A stretch of 64,000 nucleotides of DNA from the NCBI GenBank assembly GCA_964036315.1, contig OZ038482.1:14259934-14323933 (forward strand). The letters are read 5' to 3'. The notes beneath the pieces are model-generated. The model worked only from the letters and a program-made list of their open reading frames with translations, was not told the origin of the DNA and did not search any database. A program made the position numbers and the translations under genes. Numbering within the stretch: position 1 is the first letter of the stretch; every line of letters begins with the position of its first letter. The stretch comes from Acanthosepion esculentum (lineage: Eukaryota > Mollusca > Cephalopoda > Sepiida > Sepiidae). Below, piece by piece: positions 42,950 through 53,540 of the stretch.

Positions 42950-44090
42950 CCATTGCCCCAAACAATGATGACTGTATGGAATAGAGCAATCAAACAATTA
43001 ACAAAATTCCTGACTAATCAAAAGTGCACAATATAATCTAAAATACAAAGAAAGTACAATATCAAATAAGGAAAAATTAAAAACGAAAGAAACTGACAAG
43101 CTTCTAGGTTGGAATAAAAGTTCTTGACATTTTTTAGGGAATTTTAAACACAGCATCTTGATATATGTCCATAGATCTATTCAGTCACACGTATTTCGTC
43201 CCACTACTTTTTTGCAATCTGTGACAGCTTCACAATTCAATCCTCCCAAAACTTAGAAATGTTCTAAGCGACAAACTGGTCTAAGTGACTTTTCCAGGTT
43301 ACCAGAGAATTGAGTTCTTCCCATCAAGACAGTTTTGTAGGGGTTGAAATAACTGAACATCCGAATGTACAAGGTAAGGCGAATGTGTAGGACATCCCAG
43401 CTAAACTACCGATTTCTGCCGTGTATTCATGATGTTTGGCGTTATCCGGCGCCTTTCTGATTGGTCAGTTCTGTACGCTCTTCATCCATTGGTGCTTGTA
43501 ATCGGTCCAGTTAAGAATAGTGCACGTTTGAATTCAACGTTCGATTTTGTAAAAGGAACTTTTAAAACGCAATACTCTTCCAAACCCACCAGATACTCAA
43601 CATCTTTGAGCGAAGATGATCTTTTCGAGTTATTAATGATGACTCGTTTTGTTTATTACATGAGATTTTTCCCTCAACACTATTGTAAAAAAAAAGAAAA
43701 AAAAAAGAAGAAAAATAAATTTTTCATCCCCTGTCACTATTCTTTAAAAAATGGATCCTTTTGTTGTTTTCAAGCGAAGTATCGCAAATAGAAAAACGTT
43801 TCGTAAATATTTTACGTTCAATCTGGAGTCTCCCAAACATCATAGCGATTGTTGTTTGCAAGTGTTTAAAAATGCCTTATCCCACCTATGTGTCAAGAGA
43901 TATTTCTACCTATTGGGAGACAGAGCTCAGGGAGAATCGAATTTATGCCTTTCTTAAGTATTTTAGTTATAAGTTCACAAGTAAAACAAGTGGAAATTCG
44001 AATTCCGTTTGCCGACATTACTTGAGCATTGCTGACCATTACCCGACCCGGTAAGTGAGATAAGGACTAAATATTGATATTCAAAAATTA
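42950..44090. other. Unassigned DNA
   Basis: The longest frame (43429-43791, 120 codons, plus) includes an A-rich stretch read as Lys. It has no recognisable family, signal peptide or repeat. I do not support it as a gene. Confidence 0.5.
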
Positions 44091-44091
44091 T

Positions 44092-44330
44092 TTACACTAT
44101 TGTCCTCATCTATGTTTCTCACAAGGCTCCGGCCTTCTTCAGGTGGTTGGAATGTCGAACTGAACCTTTTATTTCGCTCACTGGGATAGATTGTTCTAGT
44201 TCCACGTGCCAAGTCTTATGGATGTCAGTTATCTCCTGTTAATTACCTTAACCGGGTATTGAACTCACAATCTTTGGGTCCTGTAACTGGATATAACAAC
44301 CGCCTTTATCCAATGTGCCATGTGTCCTTC
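44092..44330 (-). mobile_element. SINE-1
   Basis: Tail TTATTTACACTATTGTCC with a damaged hairpin (CAAGGCTCCGGCCTTCTTC), then GGTTGGAATGTCGAACTGAA, TTCGCTCACTGGG, ATGGATGTCAGTTATCTCC and the tRNA-like head ACTGGATATAACAACCGCC to CATGTG. The half of the hairpin next to GAAAC is lost. Confidence 0.87.
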
Positions 44331-44442
44331 GGGACATCTGTGTATGAATTGCTGGGTATTATAAACCTAATGTCTTCAGCAACCATTTTTACCAGTGCTC
44401 ATATTGCAATTTTTGCTGTTATTGCACGTTCTTTACCAGAGC

Positions 44443-45005
44443 TCATATTACAATTTTTGTTGTTATTATCGCTTTTTCTCTTGCTCTCCTTATTACTGGT
44501 TCCCATATTGTATTCATTTCTATGCTTGGTCGGTTCAGGAGATTTTTGTGGCCTAGCATATGTGCTGATTCCTTAAGTTTATGAATTTTCCAATGGTGTT
44601 CCTTGTCTATGATCTCAACCTGATCCCACAGAGGGCTGTGATCTCCCTTTTCTCTCCATATGTGGTCAGCCACGCCTGATTTTTCCACTTCCCCTCGTGT
44701 TACAGCTTTCTGGTGTTCTTGAAGCCTTACCTTAAAGGGGCGGTCTGTCTCCTCTTTATATATCTTTCTGAAGCTGCACGGGATAGAGTACACCCAGTCT
44801 TTAGTCATGTTTTCCTCTATGGGGGGCTCTTACTCGGGAGAGCTATCTGCGAAGTGTCGTCCCGCTTTTGAGCATTGTCCTGATGTTATATGGACCGCAG
44901 ATCCTTTGTATTCTCTCTGATAACCCCTTCACATAAGGCAGGCAGACTGTCTTCTCAGCACTGTTGTCCTCCTCTTGTACCCGCCTATCCTAGTTTTTTG
45001 GAGCT
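44443..45005 (-). pseudogene. Penelope-like element, GIY-YIG end
   Basis: On the minus strand, from 45000: GYKRRTTVL-like text, then VCLPYVKGLSERIQRICGPY in the second frame and, from 44808, DWVYSIPCSFRKIYKEETDR, PFKVRLQEHQKAVTRGEVEK, ADHIWREKGDHSPLWDQ, HWKIHKLKESAHML. This is the linker and GIY-YIG endonuclease of Penelope-like elements. The VYxIPCxxxxxYxGET motif is changed to YKEET, with the usual Gly replaced by Glu. The C-terminal conserved Glu/Asn region (NLLNRPSIEMNTIWEPVI) is present. A frameshift separates the two parts. Confidence 0.82.
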
Positions 45006-45009
45006 GCTG

Positions 45010-46140
45010 CCATGTACCCACGGTAGTTATTGTTTTTGTTAACCTCTGCCAAAATTTCTAAAACTCAGTTTGACCTCACAGAGACAAACGTTTATTGACA
45101 CTGCATAACTGATTTCTCCAGAGGAAAATGAAAATATTTTCCAATTTCTATTGAGTTACTAGACTGTACATAGTTTTTTTTTTATTACGGCAATTTAGCC
45201 CGTAAAAGTGGCAGAGGGAAAGCCAGTCGTAATCTTTGCTCTTTTACAACCAAAATACATCGATTGTATTCCTCGAATTAAACGAAAGCATCCCTCAATT
45301 CCAAATACACCATTCTGCAATAAATGACATGTCTCACGTATATATAATCTTAATGTAAGTATCGATGAAATAAAGAGTGCAAAAAAGGCTAACTGACCAA
45401 CAGAAATTGTAAGAAGTATTGCCTATAATGTTAAGAAGCGTCATCAAACATCCAAGACTACTTCAGGAAATTAAATTCTTTCTTACCTTCTGTATTTTGT
45501 TGATGTTGTTGCCGCAATTCATCGGCCGATTCATTCTAGAGCCTTTTTGTAAGTGTTTGAGAAGAGCCACTAAATTTCCAAGATTTATTTGGAAAATAAA
45601 CCTCTTTCTTTGTGTTGTTGCGGTTATCATCGCAACGTCTAAGCCGATTCTTCTACAATCTTCTTCATTTCTATAATCCATAAGGAATACATCACAAACA
45701 AGCACAAAATAACTATAAAGTTAAAATCAATATTAGTGGATAATACCAAAATACTATACAGCACTCAGAAGAAAAATTCAAAATATTACACAAAAAAACA
45801 GGCGTTACATGAAATATCATTCATTGTGGGAGATAGCATTTGAACTTGTGTATCAAAGAATTGACATGCTTATAAAATAATATTAAACATGTATAAATTA
45901 GTTAATATACTCGTATTCGGTAGTGTCGAGCTCAGTGAAACCGTTCTACATTTGACGTCACCAGGTTGTAGACAACATTTAGAGCCTGATAATTATCGAT
46001 AATGTTAAAAGTACAAGAACAAGTTTTTAACAAAATAGCCTCGGACAGTTTATCCACGGTTTTGATCCAGAGATGCAATAGTTTAATTGAAAATACAATT
46101 AAAATTGGAATAGACTTTGTCCTGTTTTAGCGAATTCTTG
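45010..46140. other. Unassigned DNA with a weak two-unit repeat at 45440-45660
   Basis: At 45453-45545 and 45570-45655 a unit of about 110 bp appears twice in degenerate form (TTCTTTCTTACCTTCTGTAT / CTCTTTCTTTGTGTTGTTG, each leading to GCCGATTC). The frames over it (80-85 codons) have no known family. Confidence 0.4.
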
Positions 46141-46142
46141 TT

Positions 46143-46182
<40 letters not shown>

Positions 46183-46190
46183 GCACGCAT
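46143..46190. repeat. (CA)n microsatellite
   Basis: About 17 CA units ending in GCACGCACGC. Confidence 0.97.
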
Positions 46191-46199
46191 TTTAGTTAG

Positions 46200-46850
46200 T
46201 AGACACTGTCCAATATTTCCTGCTGGTTTGAATTCGAACGTAGATAAAAGTAAAATCATCTTCTGCAAGCAAAGTTGGATCACTTTGTCGTGCGAGAAGA
46301 TTTCTTCTCGTCACAGTGCATCCTGTACATTTACAAATCTTCCATTTTGTCTGTTCATTGAATATTGCAGCCATATCTGGTCTTTTGCTCCTGCTATTCA
46401 TCTCGAGGTTCTTGACAAAATCCAAAGAAGGGTCTGTCATGTAATTGATCCTGACTTGGCATCTCGACTTCCCTCTGTCTTTTCAACAAATATTTCATGG
46501 CAGCCCGCTCCTACGAGCGTTTTTCCCTGGTGCCCCGACTGCCCGAATTTAAGCATGGGTGGGACCTAGATGCCAATTGAATAGCTAAATGTAACAACCA
46601 CTTCTACTCCAACAGTTTCCTTTCCGCACTTCTCACCCGTGGAACTCCGTTCCGTTTACTTGCTTCTCTGATAACTATAAATTTAAAATAAAAATTTAAA
46701 TGCAACGTCAATCGCCATCTTCTGTCTTCTCGAATCCAGTTCATCTTTTGTCTTTTCCTCAATTCTCTCTATACTTAGTCTTTTATTTCATTAACTGTAA
46801 CCTGCTACGTTCTATTGGCATTCCTACCTTGATTAATGTGAAATGATAAA
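46200..46850 (+). pseudogene. Jockey/CR1-like LINE C-terminal relic
   Basis: Readable pieces in shifting frames: ARRFLLVTVH-like region, EYCSHIWSFAPAIHLEVLDK, IQRRVCHVIDPDLASRLPS, VFPWCPDCPNL, then SNSFLSALLTRGTPFRLL and YKFKIKI. The order (EYCxHIWxxAPxxxLxVLDxIQRRxCxxIxxDLASRL) is the same as in 49470-50140. Broken by frameshifts. Confidence 0.75.
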
Positions 46851-46854
46851 AAAA

Positions 46855-47235
46855 ATGGACTGGCCCTTCGAAACATTTGAAAAGATTGACTAATATTTCT
46901 ATCGCTTTTTTATTTTATTTTATCCCCTTGTGATATGCTTTAGTAATTATCTCCAAGACAATAATATGATCGCATTTGTGTAACATTCATGGATTTTGCC
47001 CTTTTTCTTTTTATTCTTCAATTTTTCTTTATGTCTTTCCACAATATCCAATTCTTTGTAGTTCGTTACGTAGGTTCCTCACTGCTTTCCTCTTGTTTTC
47101 TATATGTCCTTTGAGTGGGAAAATTCCCATTCTTTTGTCATCATGTGCCCAAGAAATTTCAAATGTCTCTTTTTGATTCAAACTGTAAGCGTTCTGTTTG
47201 TTTCTATTTTCTTTAAACTACCCTCGTTGCTCCGT
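46855..47235. other. Unassigned DNA
   Basis: No gene is recognised; a 66-codon frame at 46976-47176 is unsupported. Confidence 0.5.
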
Positions 47236-47720
47236 CTTGGGTATGACGATAAACTACATCCGCGTCCTGGGTAAGACGATAAACTACGTCCAACAAGAAG
47301 GTCTTTGATCAAGAGGTTTTGAAGAGCGTCGAACCACCTCTTAATTGCTGGTGTTTCCAGGTTCACTCTGACCCGGGGGTGGTAGCACTTGTTAGGGTCC
47401 CATGTATGGGCAAATAGTTAACAACCAAAGTTGTGTCAAAATAGGTTTTAGTACCAGAAATAATTTGTAATAAAAAAATTATTACCAGCAATCATTTTTG
47501 AAGGATAAATTATTATCAGCAATACTTAAAAGAATACCAGCAATAAAAATAGTAATACATTCTTAAAAAAATATGACCAGCTACAGATTTCTTCAAGGCG
47601 GAATATGCCCAGAAATAGATTTTTTAAGAAAAACATATTACCAGCAATAAAAATGTTGTCGGCATTAAATAACCCATTGATGTTGATGTGCCGTAAAACA
47701 AAATAAACCAATCCAATCTA
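47236..47720 (+). repeat. R1 dispersed repeat, with doubled start
   Basis: Two starts in succession (GTCTTGGGTATGACGATAAA and GTCCTGGGTAAGACGATAAA), then GAGGTTTTGAAGAGCGTCGA, CACTCTGACCCGGGG, several ACCAGCAAT units, and the end GTTGATGTGCCGTAAAACAA. The doubled start is also seen, on the other strand, at 21240-21280. Confidence 0.88.
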
Positions 47721-47945
47721 AACCAAAGAATACAGATTCTATTTATACGAATCTATCCTAAAAAAGTTGTCGGCATTAAATAACCCATTGAGGTTGATAT
47801 GCCATAAAACAAAATAAACCAAACCAATCTAAACCAAAGAATACATATTCTATTCATACGAATCTATCCTAAAAATGTTGCCGGCATTAAATAACCGATT
47901 GAGGTTGATATGCCGTAAAGCAAAAAACAAACCAAGCCAAAACCC
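47645..47945 (+). repeat. R1 end duplicated as a tandem of about 115 bp
   Basis: TGTCGGCATTAAATAACCCA occurs at about 47655 and 47767, and GCCGGCATTAAATAACCG at about 47880. The units carry GTTGATATGCCGTAAAAC, CCAATCTAAACCAAAGAATA and GAATCTATCCTAAAA. About 2.5 units. Confidence 0.85.
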
Positions 47946-47949
47946 CTCG

Positions 47950-49105
47950 TTTCTCGCTTGTGGCTTTCATATGCTAAGCATAAAATTGTGGAGGCATATA
48001 CTTGTTGCTTTAAATCTGTTGTTTATATAATTTGTATAAATTGTTCAGCATTCATTACAGCCACATTGCAGTTCCACACTATCTTGTGAAATCAGATCGT
48101 TAACCACTGCATACCGTATTTATGGATCACACACGAAGATTCGACCGTACTGTAAATAGTGCATCAGATAATTTTGCAAATCACTGTAACCTATATTAGT
48201 TAATGATTGTTGACAGAAGCTCATTAAGGAATACGCTACGAACGAATAAAAATGTCTAAGTATCTATATTAGTGTTTTCCAAACTTTTAGGTGGAATTAT
48301 CCGTTTCCTGAATTTGAGTAAAATGCTCATTAACCACAAGTATAATTGTCTAAGAAGAACGATTGCACGTAATAGGTTCACTCTCAGATCTGCCAAATGC
48401 CATTAACTCGCGCCCACCATCACCACACAAAAATCTCAAATTACTCCTTTAGGTGTAATTACTCCACCTTAGGAAAAATATGCCTTAGAGAAATGAAACA
48501 TTATCTGCATCTAAACATATTACAAACAACAATACAGGCAAGTTTGGGTTACTGTTTGCAAACGAAATAAAAATAATTTACTTATGGTATGTTCATGATA
48601 TATTACAAGACGAAAGTCCCAGCAAAACGACTTCCTACGAAGAGAAGAAGGTGATGACCATTGAAAACTTAGACGGGGTATTTATTCCTGGTTTTCAGTC
48701 AAATCAGTTTACGCTGCGATTTGATTGATCGACATAGAAACGCCACGGTCTGTTATATCTTCAATTGTATAGAGTCGCCTTGATGCTTTCACCATGAAGA
48801 CATATTTAAGAATGTTTGAAGATGTGAAGATATGGATTTAATGCCAGTACATTGTCTGTGACACGGAGATGGCCTTCTTTCGAACAGGGTATTTTAATTA
48901 ATTAAACATTGTTCAAATTGATAAAAAAACAACGTTTTCCTTTTTTTATATGAAGAAGATAAAATCTGAACAAAACATAGAACAGAATCAACAGAAGTTG
49001 AAGTTCTTTTTATACATTTTAAAAAAATAATGTAACGTGTGGCAGTCGACATCCTCTCATTTTAAGCTTTTAGGGTCTCCTAAACCCCACAAAACAAGTA
49101 GCCTG
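47950..49105. other. Unassigned DNA
   Basis: No gene and no repeat recognised. Confidence 0.5.
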
Positions 49106-49109
49106 ATTT

Positions 49110-49465
49110 AGGAACAGATAGCGAATCCCATAAACTGGCGAAAGACATAACAAAAATTTTAACCCCTCTCCTTGGAACAATCAGTCCATCTCATATAAAT
49201 AAACGCAGGCAGCCTAGTTGAAAAACTAAGGGAAATAAATATGACTAACAAATGCATGTCCAGTCTAGATATAAAATCCCTTTACACCAACGTCCCGGTT
49301 AACAAAATGGCTGAATCTCATAAAAAGTATCTAAAACAAAGATAAAGCTTTATCTAGCAACAGCTAAAATAAAAATCTACCGTCGCATCATTAATCAATG
49401 TTAATCACAAAGTAAATTTTTTTACAAACAAAAATATGGATTATCAATGGGATCACCTCTCAGTG
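49110..49465 (+). pseudogene. Penelope-like element, RT part, left of a nested LINE
   Basis: In one or two frames: ILTPLLGTISPSHIN, then LVEKLREINMTNKC and SSLDIKSLYTNVPVNKM (RT motif SxDvxSLYTNVP), then after stops YKQKYGLSMGSPLSGM (the GxxMGSPLSG motif). These are in the order expected of Penelope-like reverse transcriptase. The reading stops at 49465, where AT-rich TTTATTTATT begins. The rest of the element continues at 50155. Confidence 0.8.
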
Positions 49466-49469
49466 GAAT

Positions 49470-50140
49470 GATAACATTTTTATTTATTTATTTATTTATT
49501 TTTAAGCATTTCATCCCAAGCAAGGCGGGAAGCCACTAGCACGCAAGGGGTTACACAGGATTTGGAGCGAAAGTAGATAGAAGTGATAGAGGAAAGTATG
49601 AGGAGAAGGATAGTGGATAGGTCAAGGCAACTGGAGATGTCGATTGACATTACATTTGAATAGTTGGAGATTATAGCTATCAGGGAAACAGGAAAAGGGC
49701 AGGGAGTTCCACAGGCGAGAGGTGCGAGATATGAAGCTATTGGAGTAGAAGAGAGGGCTACATCTAACAGTTTCAACAGTGAAAGGGTGAGAGCGGGATG
49801 CCAGCCTCGTGGGACGCTTGAATTTATGAAGTCTGGGAACCAGCGAAAGCAGCTCATCAGAGCAATTACCATGAAAGTATTTGTAAAAAAGACAGAGAGA
49901 GGTGACGGTACGTCTGTGAGAGAGCGACTGCAGACGAGATGCCAGATCAGGGCCAATTACATTGCATATGCGTCTCTGGATATTATCAAGAACCCCGAGG
50001 CAGACAGAAGGGGCTCCAGACCATATATGGCAGCAATACTCCATGCAAGGGCGAATGGTTGATTTGTAGATTTGAACGGAGAATTTCTCGAATCTGGTTC
50101 TTTCCAAAATATTTTACTCTAATAATCAATATATACCCGT
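49470..50140 (-). pseudogene. Jockey/CR1-like LINE inserted into the Penelope element
   Basis: Minus strand, uninterrupted for 161 codons: FEKFSVQIYKSTIRPCMEYC, HIWSGAPSVCLGVLDNIQRR, VIGPDLASRLQSL, LFYKYFHGNCSDELLSLVPR, SNSFISRTSRLWNSLPFSCF, CNVNRHLQLP. This is the best-preserved C-terminal LINE end in the window. Its 3' tail is (TTTA)n at 49478-49500 (AAATA on the minus strand), next to the Penelope break. No RT palm is present (5' truncated). Confidence 0.85.
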
Positions 50141-50154
50141 TTTGATGTTCTATT

Positions 50155-51049
50155 ATATAGCCTCGTGATACTGATTTAACTGACCTACTAGATCAATTAA
50201 ACAAAGCAGAACGCAATGGAGTTTATATACGAAATTTAATAACACAAAACCTGAGCCTATCTACATATCAAGCTAAACCGCATTAACAACAGTTTAAAAC
50301 TCAGTGTCCCCCGAAAATCAATCAACAAAAATGACCTACTAAACTTCTATTCCCATCATAACAACAAAATAAAATCCGGTATAATCATCAGATTCTACTT
50401 AAGAGCACTCAGAATAAGCAGCCCGCATTATTTACACGAAGAAGAGAAATACATTAAGAACACTTTCAAACTTCTCCAGTATCATAATTATTTTATATTT
50501 AATGAGAAACAAAAGGCCGATAAAATATTCCAAAAATAACACCCTTCCAGAGAAAGCCAATGAATGAGAAAAATAAATAATCCTGCCTACTAAGTCTATA
50601 ATATTTAGAATCGAAACTCAACATAAAAGTCGTTGCTACACATCTAAAACAATAGAAGATTTAGTCAATAAACTAAAACCTGAAGGAGAATTTTACTCCA
50701 TCGCCTTTAATAATTGTCACAAAAAACACATCGGAGAAACCTCAAGGAATCTAAATAAAAGCTTATATGAACACAAAAGGGACATTTTACAAAACAACAC
50801 GTCAAATAAGTTGGTGGACCACCGTAACGAGGCTGACCACAATTTTGATGTAAAAAATGCTACTCTGATCAAAGGAGTAAACAATTCATTATGACGTAAA
50901 TGTCTAGAGAGTGACTTAATCGCAAGGTCATCAACAGTAAATTTGAGCCCTGGCTCTTACATTTCACAATTGATGACAAATCTTCTATTATCACAGTGTG
51001 GAATATCTACGAACAAAAGTTGAATCCTGAAGGACGAAACTCAAACTCG

Positions 51050-51052
<3 letters not shown>
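50155..51052 (+). pseudogene. Penelope-like element, second part to 3' end
   Basis: After the nested LINE: DTDLTDLLDQLNKAERNGVY, then FYSHHNNKIKSGIIIRFYL, RALRISSPHYLHEEEKYI, FNEKQKADKIFQK. Next comes a GIY-YIG part: FYSIAFNNCHKKHIGETSRN, then DHRNEADHNFDVKNATLIKG and MTNLLLSQCGI. The YxGET-type motif is present as HIGETSR. Many stops. The end reads GAATCCTGAAGGACGAAACT, followed by CAAACTCGTC, then (AT)n. That is a hammerhead-like GGACGAAAC with a GUC nearby. Flanks fit the 3' end at 9545-9786. Confidence 0.8.

Positions 51053-51088
<36 letters not shown>
51053..51088. repeat. (AT)n microsatellite
   Basis: About 18 units directly after the Penelope 3' end. Confidence 0.97.
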
Positions 51089-51089
<1 letters not shown>

Positions 51090-51239
51090 GGGTGTAAAAG
51101 CAAGCAAAATTGTTTAATTGTTACATTAAGGTTTGAACCGTTGTACCTTAGAAATGATTAAAGATGTGTTATTGGAATTCTCCGGGGTTTTTATAACACT
51201 ATTAGAATCTACAATGAACAATAAATATGTATTTAGCTG

Positions 51240-51705
51240 TAATTTAAAATGATGATCCCTCTTCCGGTTGTGACCTCATGATCCATTTTTCTTCTCTATT
51301 GTTCCCGCGTTTTTAGAAAGCATCTTCGCCGTTCTCTTGATGGATCTTGAACGAACTTGGAAGATGGAAGCTAGAGCATGAATGTCCATACCATTACTGA
51401 ATGCTTGAATGATTTTTTCGTCTCACCATTGTTCTGTTGGGAAGAAATAGTGAGACTGACAGAAAATGATTTTAACCGGTTCTCTTTCTAGCTGGATAAA
51501 GCAAAGGATATTTCAATGATTCTTACGGCAAATGGTGTCAAAAATGGCTAAACGTCTTATCTGAAAATATAGAAAAGAGAAACTCAGTTAGTTAGTGCTT
51601 TGTTTTAGATATTAAACATGTTGTGGGGTGGACAATTGTTACGCTTATTATTACTGTTACGCGATTTGGACAATTTTGCTGTTAAACCCGATATAAATTT
51701 ATAAA
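51240..51705 (-). mobile_element. Second copy of the mariner-like dispersed repeat
   Basis: Same orientation and order as 18510-18940: GATGATCCCTCTTCCGGTTG, GGAAGATGGAAGCTAGAGCA, GATTCTTACGGCAAATGGT, GATTTGGACAATTTTGCTGT, TAAACCCGATATAAA. It contains a small internal duplication (GTTACGCTTATTATTACTGTTACG). Confidence 0.6.
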
Positions 51706-51706
51706 T

Positions 51707-51711
<5 letters not shown>

Positions 51712-51771
<60 letters not shown>
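51712..51771. repeat. (TA)n microsatellite
   Basis: About 30 units. Confidence 0.98.
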
Positions 51772-51775
<4 letters not shown>

Positions 51776-51824
51776 GAAATATAGTCTTAAGGTGTGCTAT
51801 ATTTATGGGATAAAGTGCTAGAGC

Positions 51825-51933
51825 GTGTGTAAATATAAAAGTGAACACTGAAATCAACACTTAGCGGCGACAGTCCTGACGATTACGTCTAGCGTGAAAC
51901 AGCCTGTCGCCTCTAAGTGTTGATTTCAATGTT

Positions 51934-51945
<12 letters not shown>
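51825..51945. repeat. Foldback E, clear copy
   Basis: AAAGTGAACACTGAAATCAA, CACTTAGCGGCGACAG on the left; CTGTCGCCTCTAAGTG, TTGATTTCAATGTTGACTTT on the right. The centre has TCCTGACGATTACGTC. The decayed relative is at 2395-2500. Confidence 0.9.
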
Positions 51946-52001
<56 letters not shown>

Positions 52002-52045
52002 ATATACATATATATATATATATGTTTGTATATATATATATATAT

Positions 52046-52118
<73 letters not shown>
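51940..52118. repeat. Compound (TA)n(TG)n(TA)n(CA)n(TA)n
   Basis: The array is itself an imperfect palindrome: TG units left of centre and CA units right. Frames of 91-100 codons on both strands are artefacts. Confidence 0.97.
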
Positions 52119-52119
<1 letters not shown>

Positions 52120-52120
<1 letters not shown>

Positions 52121-52931
52121 AGACAGAATTATTCACACCTCGCTTTAATAATTACAAATAAATCTGTAATACCTCAAAGTTTCATAGAAATTTCATATGC
52201 ATTTTGGGGTGGAGGATAAGCTCGAAGTCTTGCACGCGGAAGGCACATCTAGTGACTGTCTTCGTCGATACATTCATCATTGACAATGTGCTTTGTCGGT
52301 AAATTCTCACAGAAATTAATCGTTTTTTGCCATTCCTTACTTTATTCTCAAAACAATGATTCCCGTTGTACTTCTTGATAATGCTACGAATTGTCGAATT
52401 AGGAACATTTAAATGCTTATAAAGTGTTGTATATCCATCACCTCGATTGCATGCATCAACTATTTTCATTCAGATCTTCTTGACAAGATCAGCTGTCTTT
52501 GCCATGGTTGCAGAATGAATGATTTATCGCGGTACGTAGCACTCACAGATTGTCTTCTTCATTACCTTTTAGAATGTTATAAAATCAGGTCAATACTATT
52601 TCATTTTCAAAAGGTGTTTGTATTAAATGCGAAATTAAGAAAGAAAAATCATTGCAATTGTCATAGAGAAATATTATTTCATAATTTCCTTAAGTGTGGG
52701 GGTGCAATAATTTTGGACAGTACCAATTTTTAGAAAAATCTATGACTATGAATATATCAGATCAAAACTTCTAAGAATTTCACGAATTATTCAAAACAAA
52801 ATTCGGAATCATTTATTTATGGTAATTTCAGTAAATACTATTTGATAGTAAATTCAATAAGTACTTGCAAATATTCGCATTACCTTAAAAAATATGCAAA
52901 TATTCAGTGAGGTGAATAATTCTCTGCACAA

Positions 52932-52935
<4 letters not shown>
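52120..52935 (-). mobile_element. Tc1-like transposon, internally deleted, with terminal repeats
   Basis: On the minus strand an ATG at about 52506 starts MAKTADLVKKI, a stop follows, then KIVDACNRGDGYTTLYKHLN, VPNSTIRSIIKKYNG, NHCFENKVRNGKKRLIS. This is the N-terminal DNA-binding HTH of Tc1 transposases. The catalytic DDE part is missing: after about 100 codons the frame ends at 52182. Ends: ACAGAATTATTCACACCTCG at about 52126 and TGAGGTGAATAATTCTCTGC at about 52907 form inverted ends. GGTGCAATAATTTTGGACAG at 52702-52721 is an internal match to Tc1-type ends. Both edges meet (TA)n DNA, the target sequence of Tc1. Confidence 0.75.

Positions 52936-52937
<2 letters not shown>

Positions 52938-53000
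<63 letters not shown>
52938..53000. repeat. (TA)n microsatellite
   Basis: About 31 units between the Tc1 relic and MITE-A. Confidence 0.98.
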
Positions 53001-53002
<2 letters not shown>

Positions 53003-53003
<1 letters not shown>

Positions 53004-53237
53004 GTTATGGTCCAGGTTAGGACCAAGGAAGAACAACACGAACACAAGAGTAGAAATAACGAAGATATATTACACGGAATAATAATACAAGATGTGGAAG
53101 GTGTTAGTATGACTGTCAGTCTGGTTTGGAGTGAACTACTATCGGCTCCACTCCATTCGCCCCTCTCTCTTGAGAGGCGTAGTATACATAGTGTTAGGAA
53201 GAGTTCATTCTGTAGTTATAGGTAAGGACCCATAACA
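53003..53237 (+). mobile_element. MITE-A, intact copy 2
   Basis: 235 bp with the same ends as 42181-42415 and, by eye, no difference across the element. It is also preceded by (TA)n and TTAA and followed by ATTAAAAA. The right flanks differ after the first few bases, so the copies are not simply one long duplication on that side. Confidence 0.9.
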
Positions 53238-53253
53238 ATTAAAAAAATATAAA

Positions 53254-53255
<2 letters not shown>

Positions 53256-53312
<57 letters not shown>
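53256..53312. repeat. (TA)n(GA)n microsatellite
   Basis: About 8 TA units followed by about 20 AG units. Confidence 0.97.
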
Positions 53313-53313
<1 letters not shown>

Positions 53314-53357
53314 TAAAGACATTTTTACGTTTATACATTCTTTTTTATAAATACAAA
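53313..53357. repeat. Half arm of foldback B
   Basis: AAAGACATTTTTACGTTTAT, ATTCTTTTTTATAAATACAA: the start of the foldback B arm, joined to a SINE-1 half at CCCAGTGAGC. Confidence 0.7.
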
Positions 53358-53359
53358 TA

Positions 53360-53492
53360 CCCAGTGAGCGAAATAAAGGGTTCAATTCGACATTCCAACC
53401 ACCTGAAGAAGGCCGGAGCGTGCAACGGCCGAAACGTTGTAATAAATATGGCGACAAAGATGAGGACAATAATCCGAATAATGTAAATAATG
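53360..53492 (+). mobile_element. SINE-1, 3' half
   Basis: CCAGTGAGCGAAATAAAGGG, CATTCCAACCACCTGAAGAA, hairpin, GAAACGTTGTAATAAATATG, AGTCCGAATAATG-type end (here ATCCGAATAATG). The tRNA-like head is missing. The hairpin at 53403-53435 reads CTGAAGA-A-GGCCG-(GAGCGTGCAA)-CGGCC-GAAAC, then GTTGTA. This allows a 2-bp stem III (AC/GU) and a GUA triplet. Confidence 0.9.
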
Positions 53493-53540
53493 TTGATTTA
53501 TTTATTTATTCATATTTATTCCATTTAGAAATTCCCCAAT

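Noticed and set aside
43429..43791. 120-codon plus-strand frame as a host exon
   Set aside because: Includes an A-rich tract, no domain, no splice signals that stand out, no second support.
45419..45705. Small membrane protein or kinase-like repeat protein
   Set aside because: Both strands are open over a weak two-unit DNA repeat; no conserved motif on either.
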